A stretch of 9,076 nt of DNA, taken from positions 1 through 9,076 of the forward strand of contig DAOVOB010000031.1 in assembly GCA_030629925.1 (NCBI GenBank), given 5' to 3'. A program made the position numbers and the translations under genes. This document shows positions 1-6,594 of this stretch, in pieces. The notes below the pieces were generated by a model that worked only from the letters and a program-made list of their open reading frames with translations, did not search any database and was not told the DNA's origin. Position 1 is the stretch's first letter, and every line of letters starts with the position of its first letter. Source of the stretch: Fidelibacterota bacterium. GTDB lineage: Bacteria; Fidelibacterota; Fidelibacteria; Fidelibacterales; Fidelibacteraceae.

Positions 1-1
1 A

Positions 2-55
2 GAACAAGGTCAAGGCCAAGGTCAAGATCAAGAGAAAGAACAGGGTTAAGATAAA
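2..55. repeat. Degenerate hexanucleotide tandem array, about nine GRTYAA-like units
   Basis: Read in steps of six from base 2, the units are GAACAA, GGTCAA, GGCCAA, GGTCAA, GATCAA, GAGAAA, GAACAG, GGTTAA and GATAAA. No unit has an insertion or deletion. The first five are closest to the consensus and the array decays to the right. In the frame starting at base 2 it reads as a Gln-alternating tail (EQGQGQGQDQEKEQG) that stops at the TAA at 47-49, so it could be the tail of a gene cut by the window edge. The same unit family recurs at 3744-3773 in a clearly non-coding position, which favours an intergenic microsatellite. Confidence 0.75.
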
Positions 56-65
56 GATCTGAAAT

Positions 66-126
66 TATAATTTATGCAGGTGTAGGAAACGGACACTTGT
101 CGGGCGAAGCTCAAAGAGCGTAGACT
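66..126 (+). promoter_or_regulatory. Possible promoter elements upstream of recN (weak)
   Basis: The recN leader contains a perfect sigma-70-type -10 hexamer, TATAAT at 66-71, without a convincing -35 box. It also contains a TTGTCG at 97-102 that is 18 bp from TAGACT at 121-126. Either could drive the recN-holB-pseudouridine synthase operon. I see no LexA-type palindrome (CTGT-N8-ACAG or GAAC-N4-GTTC) in this leader, so SOS control of recN, known in some bacteria, is not supported here. These are visual matches only. Confidence 0.22.
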
Positions 127-173
127 GACGTCCATTCCTTGTAATTAACAAAGGTTAAGCCGGAAATAAAAGA

Positions 174-1880
174 ATGTTACAAAAACTTACGGTCAACAAT
201 ATTGCAATTATTCAAGAAGTCGAGGTCGCTTTGGGCCGCGGACTTAGCATGTTGACCGGAGAAACCGGTGCCGGTAAATCAATTATTATTGATGCGCTTG
301 GTTTAGCGCTGGGAACACGTGCAGATATCTCTATGGTGCGGTCGAGCACGCAAAAAGCCGTAGTTGAAGCACATTTCGATCGGATCAATCTCACCCCGGA
401 AGTCAAACAAACTCTTGAAGCCGCAGAGCTGGAATATGCCGGTGGTGATATTGTGATCCGTCGTGAAGTCAGTGCCAAAGGAAAATCCCGTGCCTTTTTT
501 AACGATGAACTCATCCCTCTTGCCGCTCTGAAAATTATTGGTGCCAATCTTGTGGAGATGCACGGTCAGCACGAAAACCAAAAATTATTCAAACCGAAAA
601 ATCATCTTTTATATCTCGGGAAATGTGTCGGCGATCGACAAGTCATCAGCGACTACCGGGAAGCCTATCAACTTTTTAAACAACAGCTCCGGCGATATCA
701 GGAATTGCTAAAATCCCGCGATACCTATATGCGTGAGCGTGAGTTACGCGAATTCCATTTCAAAGAACTCGACGAGATCAAACCGGGCTTTGGTGAATTG
801 GAAACCATTCAGCATGAACTTCAGATGCTGGAAAACAGCGGAAAGCTGGCAAGCTCTGCAGATCAAATGGCACGATCACTTTATGAAGATGACAATGCAA
901 TTATCCATCAGATCGAAATATTGAAACAAGATATGCAAGAAATCGTGCGAGTGGATGAAGGACAACAGGAAACATCCAAAGAATTGCAAAGTGCATTGAT
1001 CTCGCTGACTGAGGTCGGACGCTCTATGGCTGAATATCGCGATACTATGGAACATGATCCCGAAAAACTTTCCCACTTACAAGACCGGGTTGGGGCTATC
1101 AATTATCAGATGCGTAAGCACAATATGGATTTTAACCAACTGTGCGAATACTACGAGCAATTGAAAGACGAAATGGGATCCGAAGCCGATTATGATACCC
1201 GACTTGAGGCCTTATCCAAAACCCTTGAAAGTGCGCGCTCAGCTCTGGCTAAAAAAGCCGCAGCATTTCATGACATCCTAGATAAAACCGGAATAACTTT
1301 TTCACGCAATATCGAAAGCCGTTTACATCTTTTGGGAATGCCCAATGCAAAATTCAAGGTTGACCAGCGCCAGAAAGAGACTGAAAATCTTTCTTATATT
1401 CCTTTCAAAGGCAAACAGGTTGAACCCGGTATCAACGGTATTGACGAAGTCGAATTTCTGATCATCACCAATCCGGGTGATGACTTTAAACCACTTATCA
1501 AGATCGCATCCGGTGGAGAGATCTCGCGTATCATGCTGGCAATTAAGGCCGTCCTTGCAGAGCACGACGAAATGCCAACTTTGATCTTTGACGAGATTGA
1601 CTCCGGTATTTCCGGTCACATTGCGCATGTTGTCGGCGAGCAGATCAAAGACCTTGGAAAACACCATCAAATATTATGCATTACCCACTTGCCGCAGATC
1701 GCTTCCATGGGTGAACGGCATTACCGGGTGGGAAAATACAGCAAGGGTAACGAGACCTTTGCCCAAATACAAGAACTCAGCGCAAATGAGCGCGTAAAAG
1801 AGATCGCTGCCCTTATTGGTGGCAAAAACCTCAGTGATGCCAGTCTGCGTACGGCAGAGGAGCTATTGAATCCCTCATGA
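174..1880 (+). CDS. recN: DNA repair protein RecN (SMC-like ATPase)
   Basis: RecN is a cytoplasmic SMC-related ATPase recruited to double-strand breaks, where it helps hold or move DNA ends during RecA-dependent recombination. The 568-residue product is close to the usual length of about 550. The N-terminal ATPase half has Walker A GETGAGKS at residues 29-36, preceded by the family-typical opening LTVNNIAII. A central Glu/Lys/Gln-rich stretch at about 150-370 has coiled-coil character. The C-terminal half has the ABC signature SGGE at 446-449, Walker B LIFDEID at 470-476 with the catalytic Glu at 474, and the ITHLPQIA block typical of RecN. ATG 174 is chosen because the family N-terminus begins there and a GGA-containing purine stretch precedes it. 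The stop overlaps the holB start (ATGA), so the two genes are probably translationally coupled. No defect is visible. Confidence 0.97.
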   Translation: MLQKLTVNNIAIIQEVEVALGRGLSMLTGETGAGKSIIIDALGLALGTRADISMVRSSTQKAVVEAHFDRINLTPEVKQTLEAAELEYAGGDIVIRREVSAKGKSRAFFNDELIPLAALKIIGANLVEMHGQHENQKLFKPKNHLLYLGKCVGDRQVISDYREAYQLFKQQLRRYQELLKSRDTYMRERELREFHFKELDEIKPGFGELETIQHELQMLENSGKLASSADQMARSLYEDDNAIIHQIEILKQDMQEIVRVDEGQQETSKELQSALISLTEVGRSMAEYRDTMEHDPEKLSHLQDRVGAINYQMRKHNMDFNQLCEYYEQLKDEMGSEADYDTRLEALSKTLESARSALAKKAAAFHDILDKTGITFSRNIESRLHLLGMPNAKFKVDQRQKETENLSYIPFKGKQVEPGINGIDEVEFLIITNPGDDFKPLIKIASGGEISRIMLAIKAVLAEHDEMPTLIFDEIDSGISGHIAHVVGEQIKDLGKHHQILCITHLPQIASMGERHYRVGKYSKGNETFAQIQELSANERVKEIAALIGGKNLSDASLRTAEELLNPS

Positions 1881-3049
1881 TCTATGAACTCATCGGACAA
1901 CAAACAATTGCGGAACGTTTTCAGAAACTGATCGGCACACAACGTATTGGTTCGGCTTATCTTTTTGCCGGCCCTGAAGGTGCAGGAAAGGTCAGTATGG
2001 CTTTGAATTTGACCGCACGTTTATTTTGCCAGGACTCCAAGGATGGTATCGCCTGCGGCGTCTGTGCATCATGCACAAAAATGAAACATCTGAATCATCC
2101 TAATCTTCATCTTATTCATGCCATGCCGCGGGGAAAGAATCCTTCTGAGAATGATCCCTATGCGGGACTTAGTGAGGCGGATTTTACGGCTATGCAAGAT
2201 GAACGCGAAGCACTGACACGTGACCCCTACCGTGATATTAATATTCCCGGTGCAAATCAGATCCTGATCTCCTCCATCCGACATATTAAAAAAGAATTAT
2301 CTATGAAACCCGCTGAGAGTGGCCGCCAAGTTGTTCTGGTCCTACAGATTGAAAAAGCAAATATTCAGGCATTGAACTCTCTATTGAAGATATTGGAAGA
2401 ACCCCCTGCACGAACGACTTTTATCCTGACCACAGGCTCATTAGAGATGATCCCCCCTACTATTCGTTCACGATGTCAGATCGTAAAATTCAATCCCGTT
2501 CCGGATATTCAACTTGTAGAGTATCTTATTGCAAAGGGAATGGACGATTCAACAGCGCAACGCATCGCACGACTCAGTGCCGGAAACGTTCAGCACGCCA
2601 AAACACTGATGGAAGCCGATTTTTCTGAAGTAGATGCCACTATTCTCGACTTTTGGCGTATCATGATGGGTGGTAAGGTTGGTGGACGTTGGGTTACCAC
2701 TGCGGATATCACACAATTAGTAGAAAGCTATACTGCTTTGGCAAAATCTGATCCTGCTGAATTTAGAAATATACTGCGCTTTATGGTCTTCTGGTTACGG
2801 GACGCACAATTGCTTGCCTCAACTCCGGAAGCCAATGAACAATTGATCAACACTCATTTGATCAGCGAATTGAATAATTTTGTTAAATTTTATCCGGGAT
2901 GTCCCTATTTTGAAATGATCAGAAAGATCGAAGCGGTACTACGAGATTCCGAATACAACATGTACATGCCAGCCTTGCTTGCAAATCTTTTTCTCGACTT
3001 GCGGGCGTCATTACTCGAAACAAGAAAGATACCAAATGCGATTAAATAA
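1877..3049 (+). CDS. holB: DNA polymerase III delta' subunit (clamp loader)
   Basis: Delta' is an AAA+ subunit of the clamp-loader complex that opens and places the sliding clamp on primed DNA. Visible elements are a P-loop GPEGAGKVS at residues 32-40, four cysteines at 51, 60, 63 and 66 in the position of the zinc module, the NSLLKILEEPP block at about 167-177, and the SRC arginine-finger motif at 198-200. The Walker B position reads LVLQIEKAN instead of an acidic DE pair, which fits delta' being the non-hydrolysing subunit. Residues about 80-127 form an extra stretch between the zinc module and the helix starting ILISSIR; it ends in INIPGANQ, which I associate with FCB-type delta' proteins. 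The start overlaps recN by 4 bp. GAGGAG lies 14 bases upstream, rather far, so coupling to recN may drive initiation. The C-terminal third is less conserved. Confidence 0.93.
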   Translation: MIYELIGQQTIAERFQKLIGTQRIGSAYLFAGPEGAGKVSMALNLTARLFCQDSKDGIACGVCASCTKMKHLNHPNLHLIHAMPRGKNPSENDPYAGLSEADFTAMQDEREALTRDPYRDINIPGANQILISSIRHIKKELSMKPAESGRQVVLVLQIEKANIQALNSLLKILEEPPARTTFILTTGSLEMIPPTIRSRCQIVKFNPVPDIQLVEYLIAKGMDDSTAQRIARLSAGNVQHAKTLMEADFSEVDATILDFWRIMMGGKVGGRWVTTADITQLVESYTALAKSDPAEFRNILRFMVFWLRDAQLLASTPEANEQLINTHLISELNNFVKFYPGCPYFEMIRKIEAVLRDSEYNMYMPALLANLFLDLRASLLETRKIPNAIK

Positions 3050-3743
3050 ATTTCTCGCCCATTGCGGCGTAGATTCAAGACGAAACTGTGACGAACTTAT
3101 TTTTCAAGGTCGTGTCAAAGTGGATGGTGAAGCCATTATTAATCCCGGCGTCCAGATCGATGAAAAAAATGTTGAGGTTCGCGTAGACGGAGATCTCGTA
3201 AAACTTAAAAATAATTACACATACATCAAACTGCACAAGCCAAAAGGTTATGTTACTTCACGAAAAGATCCGCACAACCCTCTTACGGTGATGACCTTGC
3301 TCCCCAATGTAATAAATGTTGTTCCAGTGGGTCGTTTAGATAAGGATACGACCGGTGTATTATTGCTAACCGATGATGGGGATCTAAATTATCGCCTAAC
3401 CCACCCCAAGCACGGAGTTGAAAAGGAATATGAAGTTCTTTTACGCCAGGAACCAAAAGGCAATATTGAAAAAGAACTGCCCAAAGGTATTGTCCTTGAC
3501 GACAATGGTGACAAAGTTAAGGGTGAAGCACAAGCATTGAACCGGAAAAGAACTCATTATATCGTTCTTCTTCGTGAAGGTAAAAAACGCGAAGTCAAAC
3601 GTATCTTCAGTCATTATGAAACACGGGTCTATCGCTTACATCGAAATAATTTTGCCGGTGTTTGTGCTAACGAACTGGCACCCGGCAGATGGAAAAAGCT
3701 AACGGCCAAAGAAATTGAGATGATAAAAAAAGCGGCTGAGTAG
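3036..3743 (+). CDS. rluB: RsuA/RluB-family rRNA pseudouridine synthase
   Basis: This enzyme converts one uridine of rRNA to pseudouridine during ribosome assembly; RluB acts on 23S and RsuA on 16S rRNA. The 235-residue protein starts with an S4 RNA-binding domain (MRLNKFLAHCGVDSRR, about 1-50). The catalytic domain follows, with GRLDKDTTGVLLLTDDG at 99-115 and the nucleophilic Asp at 102, then the HPKHGVEKEYEV block and the basic REGKKREVKRIF motif. The frame is open upstream to 2979, but ATG 3036 is preferred because the S4 domain begins exactly there and AAGAAAG lies 7 bases upstream. It overlaps the holB 3' end by 14 bp. Family membership is certain. Choosing RluB over RsuA or RluE is a guess from length and overall appearance. 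The gene is last in its operon and is followed by a terminator. Confidence 0.93.
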   Translation: MRLNKFLAHCGVDSRRNCDELIFQGRVKVDGEAIINPGVQIDEKNVEVRVDGDLVKLKNNYTYIKLHKPKGYVTSRKDPHNPLTVMTLLPNVINVVPVGRLDKDTTGVLLLTDDGDLNYRLTHPKHGVEKEYEVLLRQEPKGNIEKELPKGIVLDDNGDKVKGEAQALNRKRTHYIVLLREGKKREVKRIFSHYETRVYRLHRNNFAGVCANELAPGRWKKLTAKEIEMIKKAAE

Positions 3744-3773
3744 GATTAAGGTTAAGATTGAGGTTGAGGTTGA
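3744..3773. repeat. Hexanucleotide tandem array, five GRTTRA units
   Basis: The array starts at the base after the pseudouridine synthase stop codon and consists of GATTAA, GGTTAA, GATTGA, GGTTGA and GGTTGA with no indels. It belongs to the same consensus (GRTYRA) as the array at 2-55, so the three-gene operon is bracketed by two arrays of one family in the same orientation. It ends five bases before the terminator palindrome. Confidence 0.8.
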
Positions 3774-3778
3774 ATATC

Positions 3779-3808
3779 AAAAACCCCGGGTTTAAACCCG
3801 GGGTTTTT
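3779..3808. terminator. Perfect 30-bp palindromic terminator, probably bidirectional
   Basis: A perfect palindrome with a five-A tract, CCCCGGG, TTTAAA, CCCGGGG and a five-T tract. It gives a seven-pair GC stem with a six-base AT centre, flanked by a T tract on both strands. This is the layout of a bidirectional intrinsic terminator. It lies 36 bp after the stop of the plus-strand operon, so it most likely ends that operon. It could also stop read-through from the opposing operon. Confidence 0.9.
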
Positions 3809-3830
3809 AAATTGATAAACAAAATACCTA

Positions 3831-3927
3831 TCATCCTGAACGGCATCCGCAAATCAGCAATACTACTTACTAATCATCCTGAGCTGTATCCTCCAATCAG
3901 CAACACACCCCACTAGTTATCCTGAAC
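3831..3927. repeat. Degenerate tandem repeat with 43-bp period
   Basis: Two full units of 43 bp (3831-3873 and 3874-3916) align without gaps at 32 of 43 positions. Both start with TCATCCTGA, share ATCC at unit positions 15-18 and AATCAGCAA at 22-30, and end in ACTA plus a purine. A third, partial unit starts in phase at 3917 (TTATCCTGAACTA). The next ATCCTGAA copy, at 3944, breaks the period at 27 bp and forms one arm of the inverted repeat beside it. No coding potential is apparent. Confidence 0.75.
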
Positions 3928-3940
3928 TAAACCACATATT

Positions 3941-3971
3941 TAGTCATCCTGAACTTGTTTCAGGATGACTA
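3941..3971. repeat. REP-like inverted repeat, 13-bp perfect stem, plus extra arm copy
   Basis: TAGTCATCCTGAA (3941-3953) and TTCAGGATGACTA (3959-3971) are perfect reverse complements separated by a five-base loop, CTTGT. The right arm recurs as a perfect 13-base direct copy at 3994-4006. The core ATCCTGAA is shared with the 43-bp units to the left. Palindromes of the type 'TCATCCTGAACTTGTTTCAGG' are a recurrent intergenic element that I recall from several unrelated bacterial genomes. There is no T tract, so this is not a standard intrinsic terminator. Confidence 0.8.
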
Positions 3972-4076
3972 GGGTAAAGCGAAAGTATGCCTTTTCAGGA
4001 TGACTATATTTGGAGGTAGGCCTCTAGACACCGTTCCACCGATATGCATCGGGGCGGTCGTTTCTTACTATGCCTC

Positions 4077-4102
4077 AAAAAAAATCCGTCAAAAGACAGA
4101 TT
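4077..4102 (-). terminator. Rho-independent terminator of the lptB-rpoN-hslVU operon
   Basis: On the minus strand AATCTGTC pairs with GACGGATT around a TTTT loop, giving eight pairs including one G-U. The 3' side runs into a tract of eight T (A tract at 4077-4084 on the plus strand). It lies 45 bp beyond the stop codon of the last minus-strand gene and has the correct polarity only for that operon. Confidence 0.8.
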
Positions 4103-4117
4103 TCCTGTATTTATTCT

Positions 4118-4159
4118 TTTACCAGTAACTAGTCACCAGTCACGAGTTACGCATCACGC
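4118..4159. repeat. Heptanucleotide tandem array overlapping a gene 3' end
   Basis: Read on the minus strand, the units are GCGTGAT, GCGTAAC, TCGTGAC, TGGTGAC, TAGTTAC and TGGTAAA: six in-phase heptamers with consensus TSGTGAC and no indels. The first two units lie in or across the 3' end of the minus-strand gene ending at 4147. They encode its last three residues (Arg-Asp-Ala) and its TAA stop. Confidence 0.75.
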
Positions 4160-4680
4160 AATTCAAGTCCCGCAAGACTCAGAATCGTTTTTACCGATGT
4201 TTTATAATCATCATGAGGATTCACCAGTGCGGTATAAAATGGATCTAATTCTCCACTCTGTAAACCGATGGTCATCTTCTTGCCGCGAGTACCGGTAATG
4301 TATGCCGTTAGTGGCGTTGGATTAGGAGACAGGTCAATAGCAATATCAAACTTTGCCGGAATATTTTTCACACTTTCTTCCGTAATGGGAAATGGTGTTT
4401 TTGATATATGCGGGTACACTTCCGTCTTACCGGAGTGCTCGGCTAGCAATTCCATTTCTCGTCCTAGCACTAAAAGTATCCAATGATCTGATCCTTTGAT
4501 CTGTTGAAAACATTCTCTAGCTGCATAAAAACTGTCATGATCACGCGGCATACAAATACAAATGCGTGTAGCATTCAGCATCTGTTTCTGCAAGCTGACA
4601 GGCTTATTAAATGACAAGACCTTCTTGCGTCTCCTCAAGGCATTCACCCACATTTTCAATCTTAGCTTTCTGAATATCAT
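4147..4680 (-). CDS. Small uncharacterised protein, glycosyltransferase-9-like / DUF6913-like
   Basis: I do not recognise a named gene. The 177-residue protein has a strongly basic N-terminus (several Lys/Arg within residues 5-21), no signal peptide and no membrane segment. One Rossmann-like half follows: the strand CICMPRD at 41-47, WILLVLG at 67-73, then FDIAIDLSPNPTPLTAYITG at 111-130 and KKMTIGL at 134-140. The pattern 'D-IDL---------a-isGa--ri-G' resembles the N-terminal half of heptosyltransferase-type GT9 enzymes and also the short DUF6913 proteins that I recall from Bacteroidetes. The UDP/ADP-sugar-binding C-terminal half of GT9 enzymes is absent, so catalysis is doubtful. The start codon overlaps the hslU stop by one base (TAATG), implying translational coupling. 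The final codons lie in a heptamer array, so the native C-terminus may have been altered. Function unknown. Confidence 0.8.
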   Translation of the reverse strand: MIFRKLRLKMWVNALRRRKKVLSFNKPVSLQKQMLNATRICICMPRDHDSFYAARECFQQIKGSDHWILLVLGREMELLAEHSGKTEVYPHISKTPFPITEESVKNIPAKFDIAIDLSPNPTPLTAYITGTRGKKMTIGLQSGELDPFYTALVNPHDDYKTSVKTILSLAGLELRDA

Positions 4681-6047
4681 TATAAAATATACCTGCTTAG
4701 ATCATCATCGGTGATAATGAATTCCAGTGAATCTTTTACGTGTTGGGCATTGACCACGATCTTTTTTCGGCCATCGGGAGCATTGAACATAATATCATCC
4801 AGGATCTGTGTCATAATGGTATGTAAACGACGCGCGCCGATATTCTCGGTCTTATCGTTAACTTCCGTTGCTTTCTTCGCGATCTCATGAATAGCCTCTT
4901 CTTCAAAAATCAATTCCACTTCTTCAGAACCGAGTAATGCCTGATATTGCTTGATCAGCGCATTCTGCGGATGTGTTAGGATCTTAACGAAGTCTTCGGT
5001 GGTCAAACTATCCAGTTCAACACGAATGGGAAAACGACCCTGTAATTCAGGAATAAGATCAGAAGGTTTGCTGGAATGAAAGGCACCTGACGCAATAAAA
5101 AGGATATGGTCGGTTTTGATTAGACCGTAACGGGTTTTAACCGTCGATCCTTCCACGATGGGAAGCAGGTCACGCTGAACACCTTGGCGGCTGACATCTG
5201 CGCCCTTGCTTTCATTGCTGATAGCGATCTTATCGATCTCATCTATAAACACGATACCATGATGCTGAACCCGATCGGCAGCTTCATCGATGACTTTGGA
5301 TCGATCGATCAATTTTTGTGCTTCTTCCTCGATCAGGATATTCCGTGCTTCCGGAACTTTCATCTTCTTCTTTTTCACATTTTTACTTCTATTACCCAGA
5401 AGATTGCTCATGGCTTCATTAATAAAATCTCCCGGATTGTCCATCATATCGCCGCCCAGCCCACCATCTGAGGGTCCTAAAATGGATATCCCGGCAATAT
5501 TGGGTTTCTTGCTTGGTGCATCGATCTCGATATAACGATCATCGAATTTACCTTCGATATACATGTCATGTAAGCGATCGCGGGTCTTATCGATACGCTC
5601 GATCTCTTCAGGATCCATGGATTCTTTTTTCTCCACAGGAAAAAGCAGATCCATGATACGGACATCCGCAAGCTCTTCTGCTCGCTGTTTGACTATTTCT
5701 TCATGCTCTTTTTCCACCATATCCACGGCCATGTAGGTTAGATCGCGAACGATGGATTCCACATCGCGGCCGACATAACCGACCTCGGTGAATTTAGTGG
5801 CTTCAACCTTAATAAAAGGTGATTGTGCCAATGTGGCCAGACGGCGGGCGATCTCTGTTTTACCTACGCCGGTCGGGCCTATCATAATTATATTATTGGG
5901 AGATATTTCGTCGCGAATGGATTTATCGGCCTGTTGGCGGCGCCAGCGATTGCGAAGCGCAATCGCAACTGAGCGCTTTGCTTTATCCTGTCCGATTACA
6001 AAACGATCGAGTTCTTCGACGATCTCCTTTGGTGTCATTGATTTCAT
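4680..6047 (-). CDS. hslU: HslU, unfoldase ATPase of the HslVU protease
   Basis: HslU (ClpY) is the hexameric AAA+ ring that unfolds substrates and feeds them into the HslV peptidase in the cytoplasm. The 455 residues match the usual length of about 440-460. Motifs in order are: [20 protein letters not shown] near the N-terminus, Walker A GPTGVGKT at 57-64, the substrate-gripping pore loop GYVG at 90-93, and the intermediate (I) domain at about 105-240. Walker B VFIDE is at 266-270, the arginine-finger region GRFP at 338-341, and sensor 2 GARRL at 404-408. The C-terminus ends DLSRYIL, the conserved tail that docks into HslV and activates it. The start ATG overlaps the hslV stop (ATGA) and has TGGAG 8 bases upstream. 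A second in-frame ATG is three codons later. The I domain has a Gly/Asp/Met-rich piece (about 191-208) and a Lys-rich piece (222-230). Confidence 0.98.
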   Translation of the reverse strand: MKSMTPKEIVEELDRFVIGQDKAKRSVAIALRNRWRRQQADKSIRDEISPNNIIMIGPTGVGKTEIARRLATLAQSPFIKVEATKFTEVGYVGRDVESIVRDLTYMAVDMVEKEHEEIVKQRAEELADVRIMDLLFPVEKKESMDPEEIERIDKTRDRLHDMYIEGKFDDRYIEIDAPSKKPNIAGISILGPSDGGLGGDMMDNPGDFINEAMSNLLGNRSKNVKKKKMKVPEARNILIEEEAQKLIDRSKVIDEAADRVQHHGIVFIDEIDKIAISNESKGADVSRQGVQRDLLPIVEGSTVKTRYGLIKTDHILFIASGAFHSSKPSDLIPELQGRFPIRVELDSLTTEDFVKILTHPQNALIKQYQALLGSEEVELIFEEEAIHEIAKKATEVNDKTENIGARRLHTIMTQILDDIMFNAPDGRKKIVVNAQHVKDSLEFIITDDDLSRYIL

Positions 6048-6583
6048 TTATCAAGCTCCAGTACGGTAATATTGCTGTTGGTGTAAATACAAATGGACCC
6101 GGCGATCTCCAGGCTTTTTTGAACGATCTCGACAGCGTTCAGTTCGGTGTTTGCCAGCAAACCCCGTGCCGCCGCCAGTGCGTATGAACCACCCGATCCA
6201 ATAGCATAAAGATCATCATCCGAATCGATGACATCTCCGCTGCCACTAAGAATATAACCTTTTTCATCGTCCATAACGATCAGCAGAGCTTCCAGCTTCT
6301 GTAAATATTTATCTCGCCGCCATTCTTTGGTCATTTCCACGGCCGCGCGAGTCAAGTCGCCTTTGTATTCTTTGATCTTATTCTCAAATTTTTCGAAAAG
6401 GGAAAATGCATCTGCAGTCGCACCGGCAAATCCGGCCAATATTTTATTGTCATACAGTTTTCGCACTTTCACGGTCTTCGCTTTCATGATCGTATTTCCC
6501 AGGGTCACCTGTCCATCGCCGGCTATTGCGGCCTTTCCGTTCCGGTGAACCCCCAGGATGGTCGTTCCATAGATTGTCTCCAT
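6044..6583 (-). CDS. hslV: HslV, peptidase subunit of the HslVU protease
   Basis: HslV (ClpQ) is the proteasome-beta-like threonine peptidase that forms a double hexamer capped by HslU. The 179-residue precursor starts METIYG, followed by TTILGVHR. Thr7 aligns with the mature N-terminal catalytic Thr, so six residues are probably removed by self-processing. In mature numbering the expected active-site set is present: Thr1, Asp17 (D23 in GDGQ), Lys33 (K39 in KVRKL) and Ser124 (S130 in the GSGG motif). The ICIYTN block near the C-terminus is also typical. The start is supported by a strong AAGGA six bases upstream, directly after the rpoN stop. The 3' end overlaps hslU by 4 bp. This is a Thr-type enzyme, not the Ser-type CodW variant of Bacillus. 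Confidence 0.98.
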   Translation of the reverse strand: METIYGTTILGVHRNGKAAIAGDGQVTLGNTIMKAKTVKVRKLYDNKILAGFAGATADAFSLFEKFENKIKEYKGDLTRAAVEMTKEWRRDKYLQKLEALLIVMDDEKGYILSGSGDVIDSDDDLYAIGSGGSYALAAARGLLANTELNAVEIVQKSLEIAGSICIYTNSNITVLELDK

Positions 6584-6594
6584 GTCAATTCCTT

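Larger units (their letters stand above)
3809..4146. other. Convergent intergenic region without a gene
   Basis: This interval between the two converging operons carries no credible ORF on either strand. From left to right it holds AT-rich spacer, the 43-bp units, the REP-like inverted repeat and its third arm, an imperfect hairpin at 4030-4058 (ACCG and CCGAT on the left pairing with ATCGG and CGGT around the loop ATGC), the minus-strand terminator at 4077-4102, and the start of the heptamer array. No GATC site occurs here, in contrast to the flanking genes. Confidence 0.7.

Noticed and set aside
60..173. LexA/SOS operator upstream of recN
   Set aside because: Neither a CTGT-N8-ACAG nor a GAAC-N4-GTTC palindrome is present in the leader.
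1323..1670. 115-codon minus-strand open frame opposite recN
   Set aside because: It is antisense to the conserved RecN C-terminal ATPase domain and has no family resemblance.
2979..3035. Upstream start for the pseudouridine synthase gene at 2979
   Set aside because: The extra 19 residues lie inside holB coding sequence and do not belong to the S4 domain, which starts exactly at the ATG at 3036.
3667..3852. Minus-strand frame encoding an Asn-Leu dipeptide repeat
   Set aside because: The repeat peptide is only a translation of the hexamer array, and the frame overlaps the pseudouridine synthase end and the terminator.
3831..3971. CRISPR array, suggested by regularly spaced ATCCTGA motifs
   Set aside because: Similarity extends over the whole 43-bp unit, so there are no unique spacers; the last interval is 27 bp and no cas gene is nearby.
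4030..4058. Additional terminator or riboswitch hairpin
   Set aside because: The stem is interrupted (CCGAT/ATCGG inner, ACCG/CGGT outer, unequal bulge) and has no proper T tract; it does not lead any gene.
4044..4298. 84-codon plus-strand open frame in the convergent region
   Set aside because: It crosses the minus-strand terminator and the heptamer array, then runs antisense into the downstream gene; its composition is repeat-derived.
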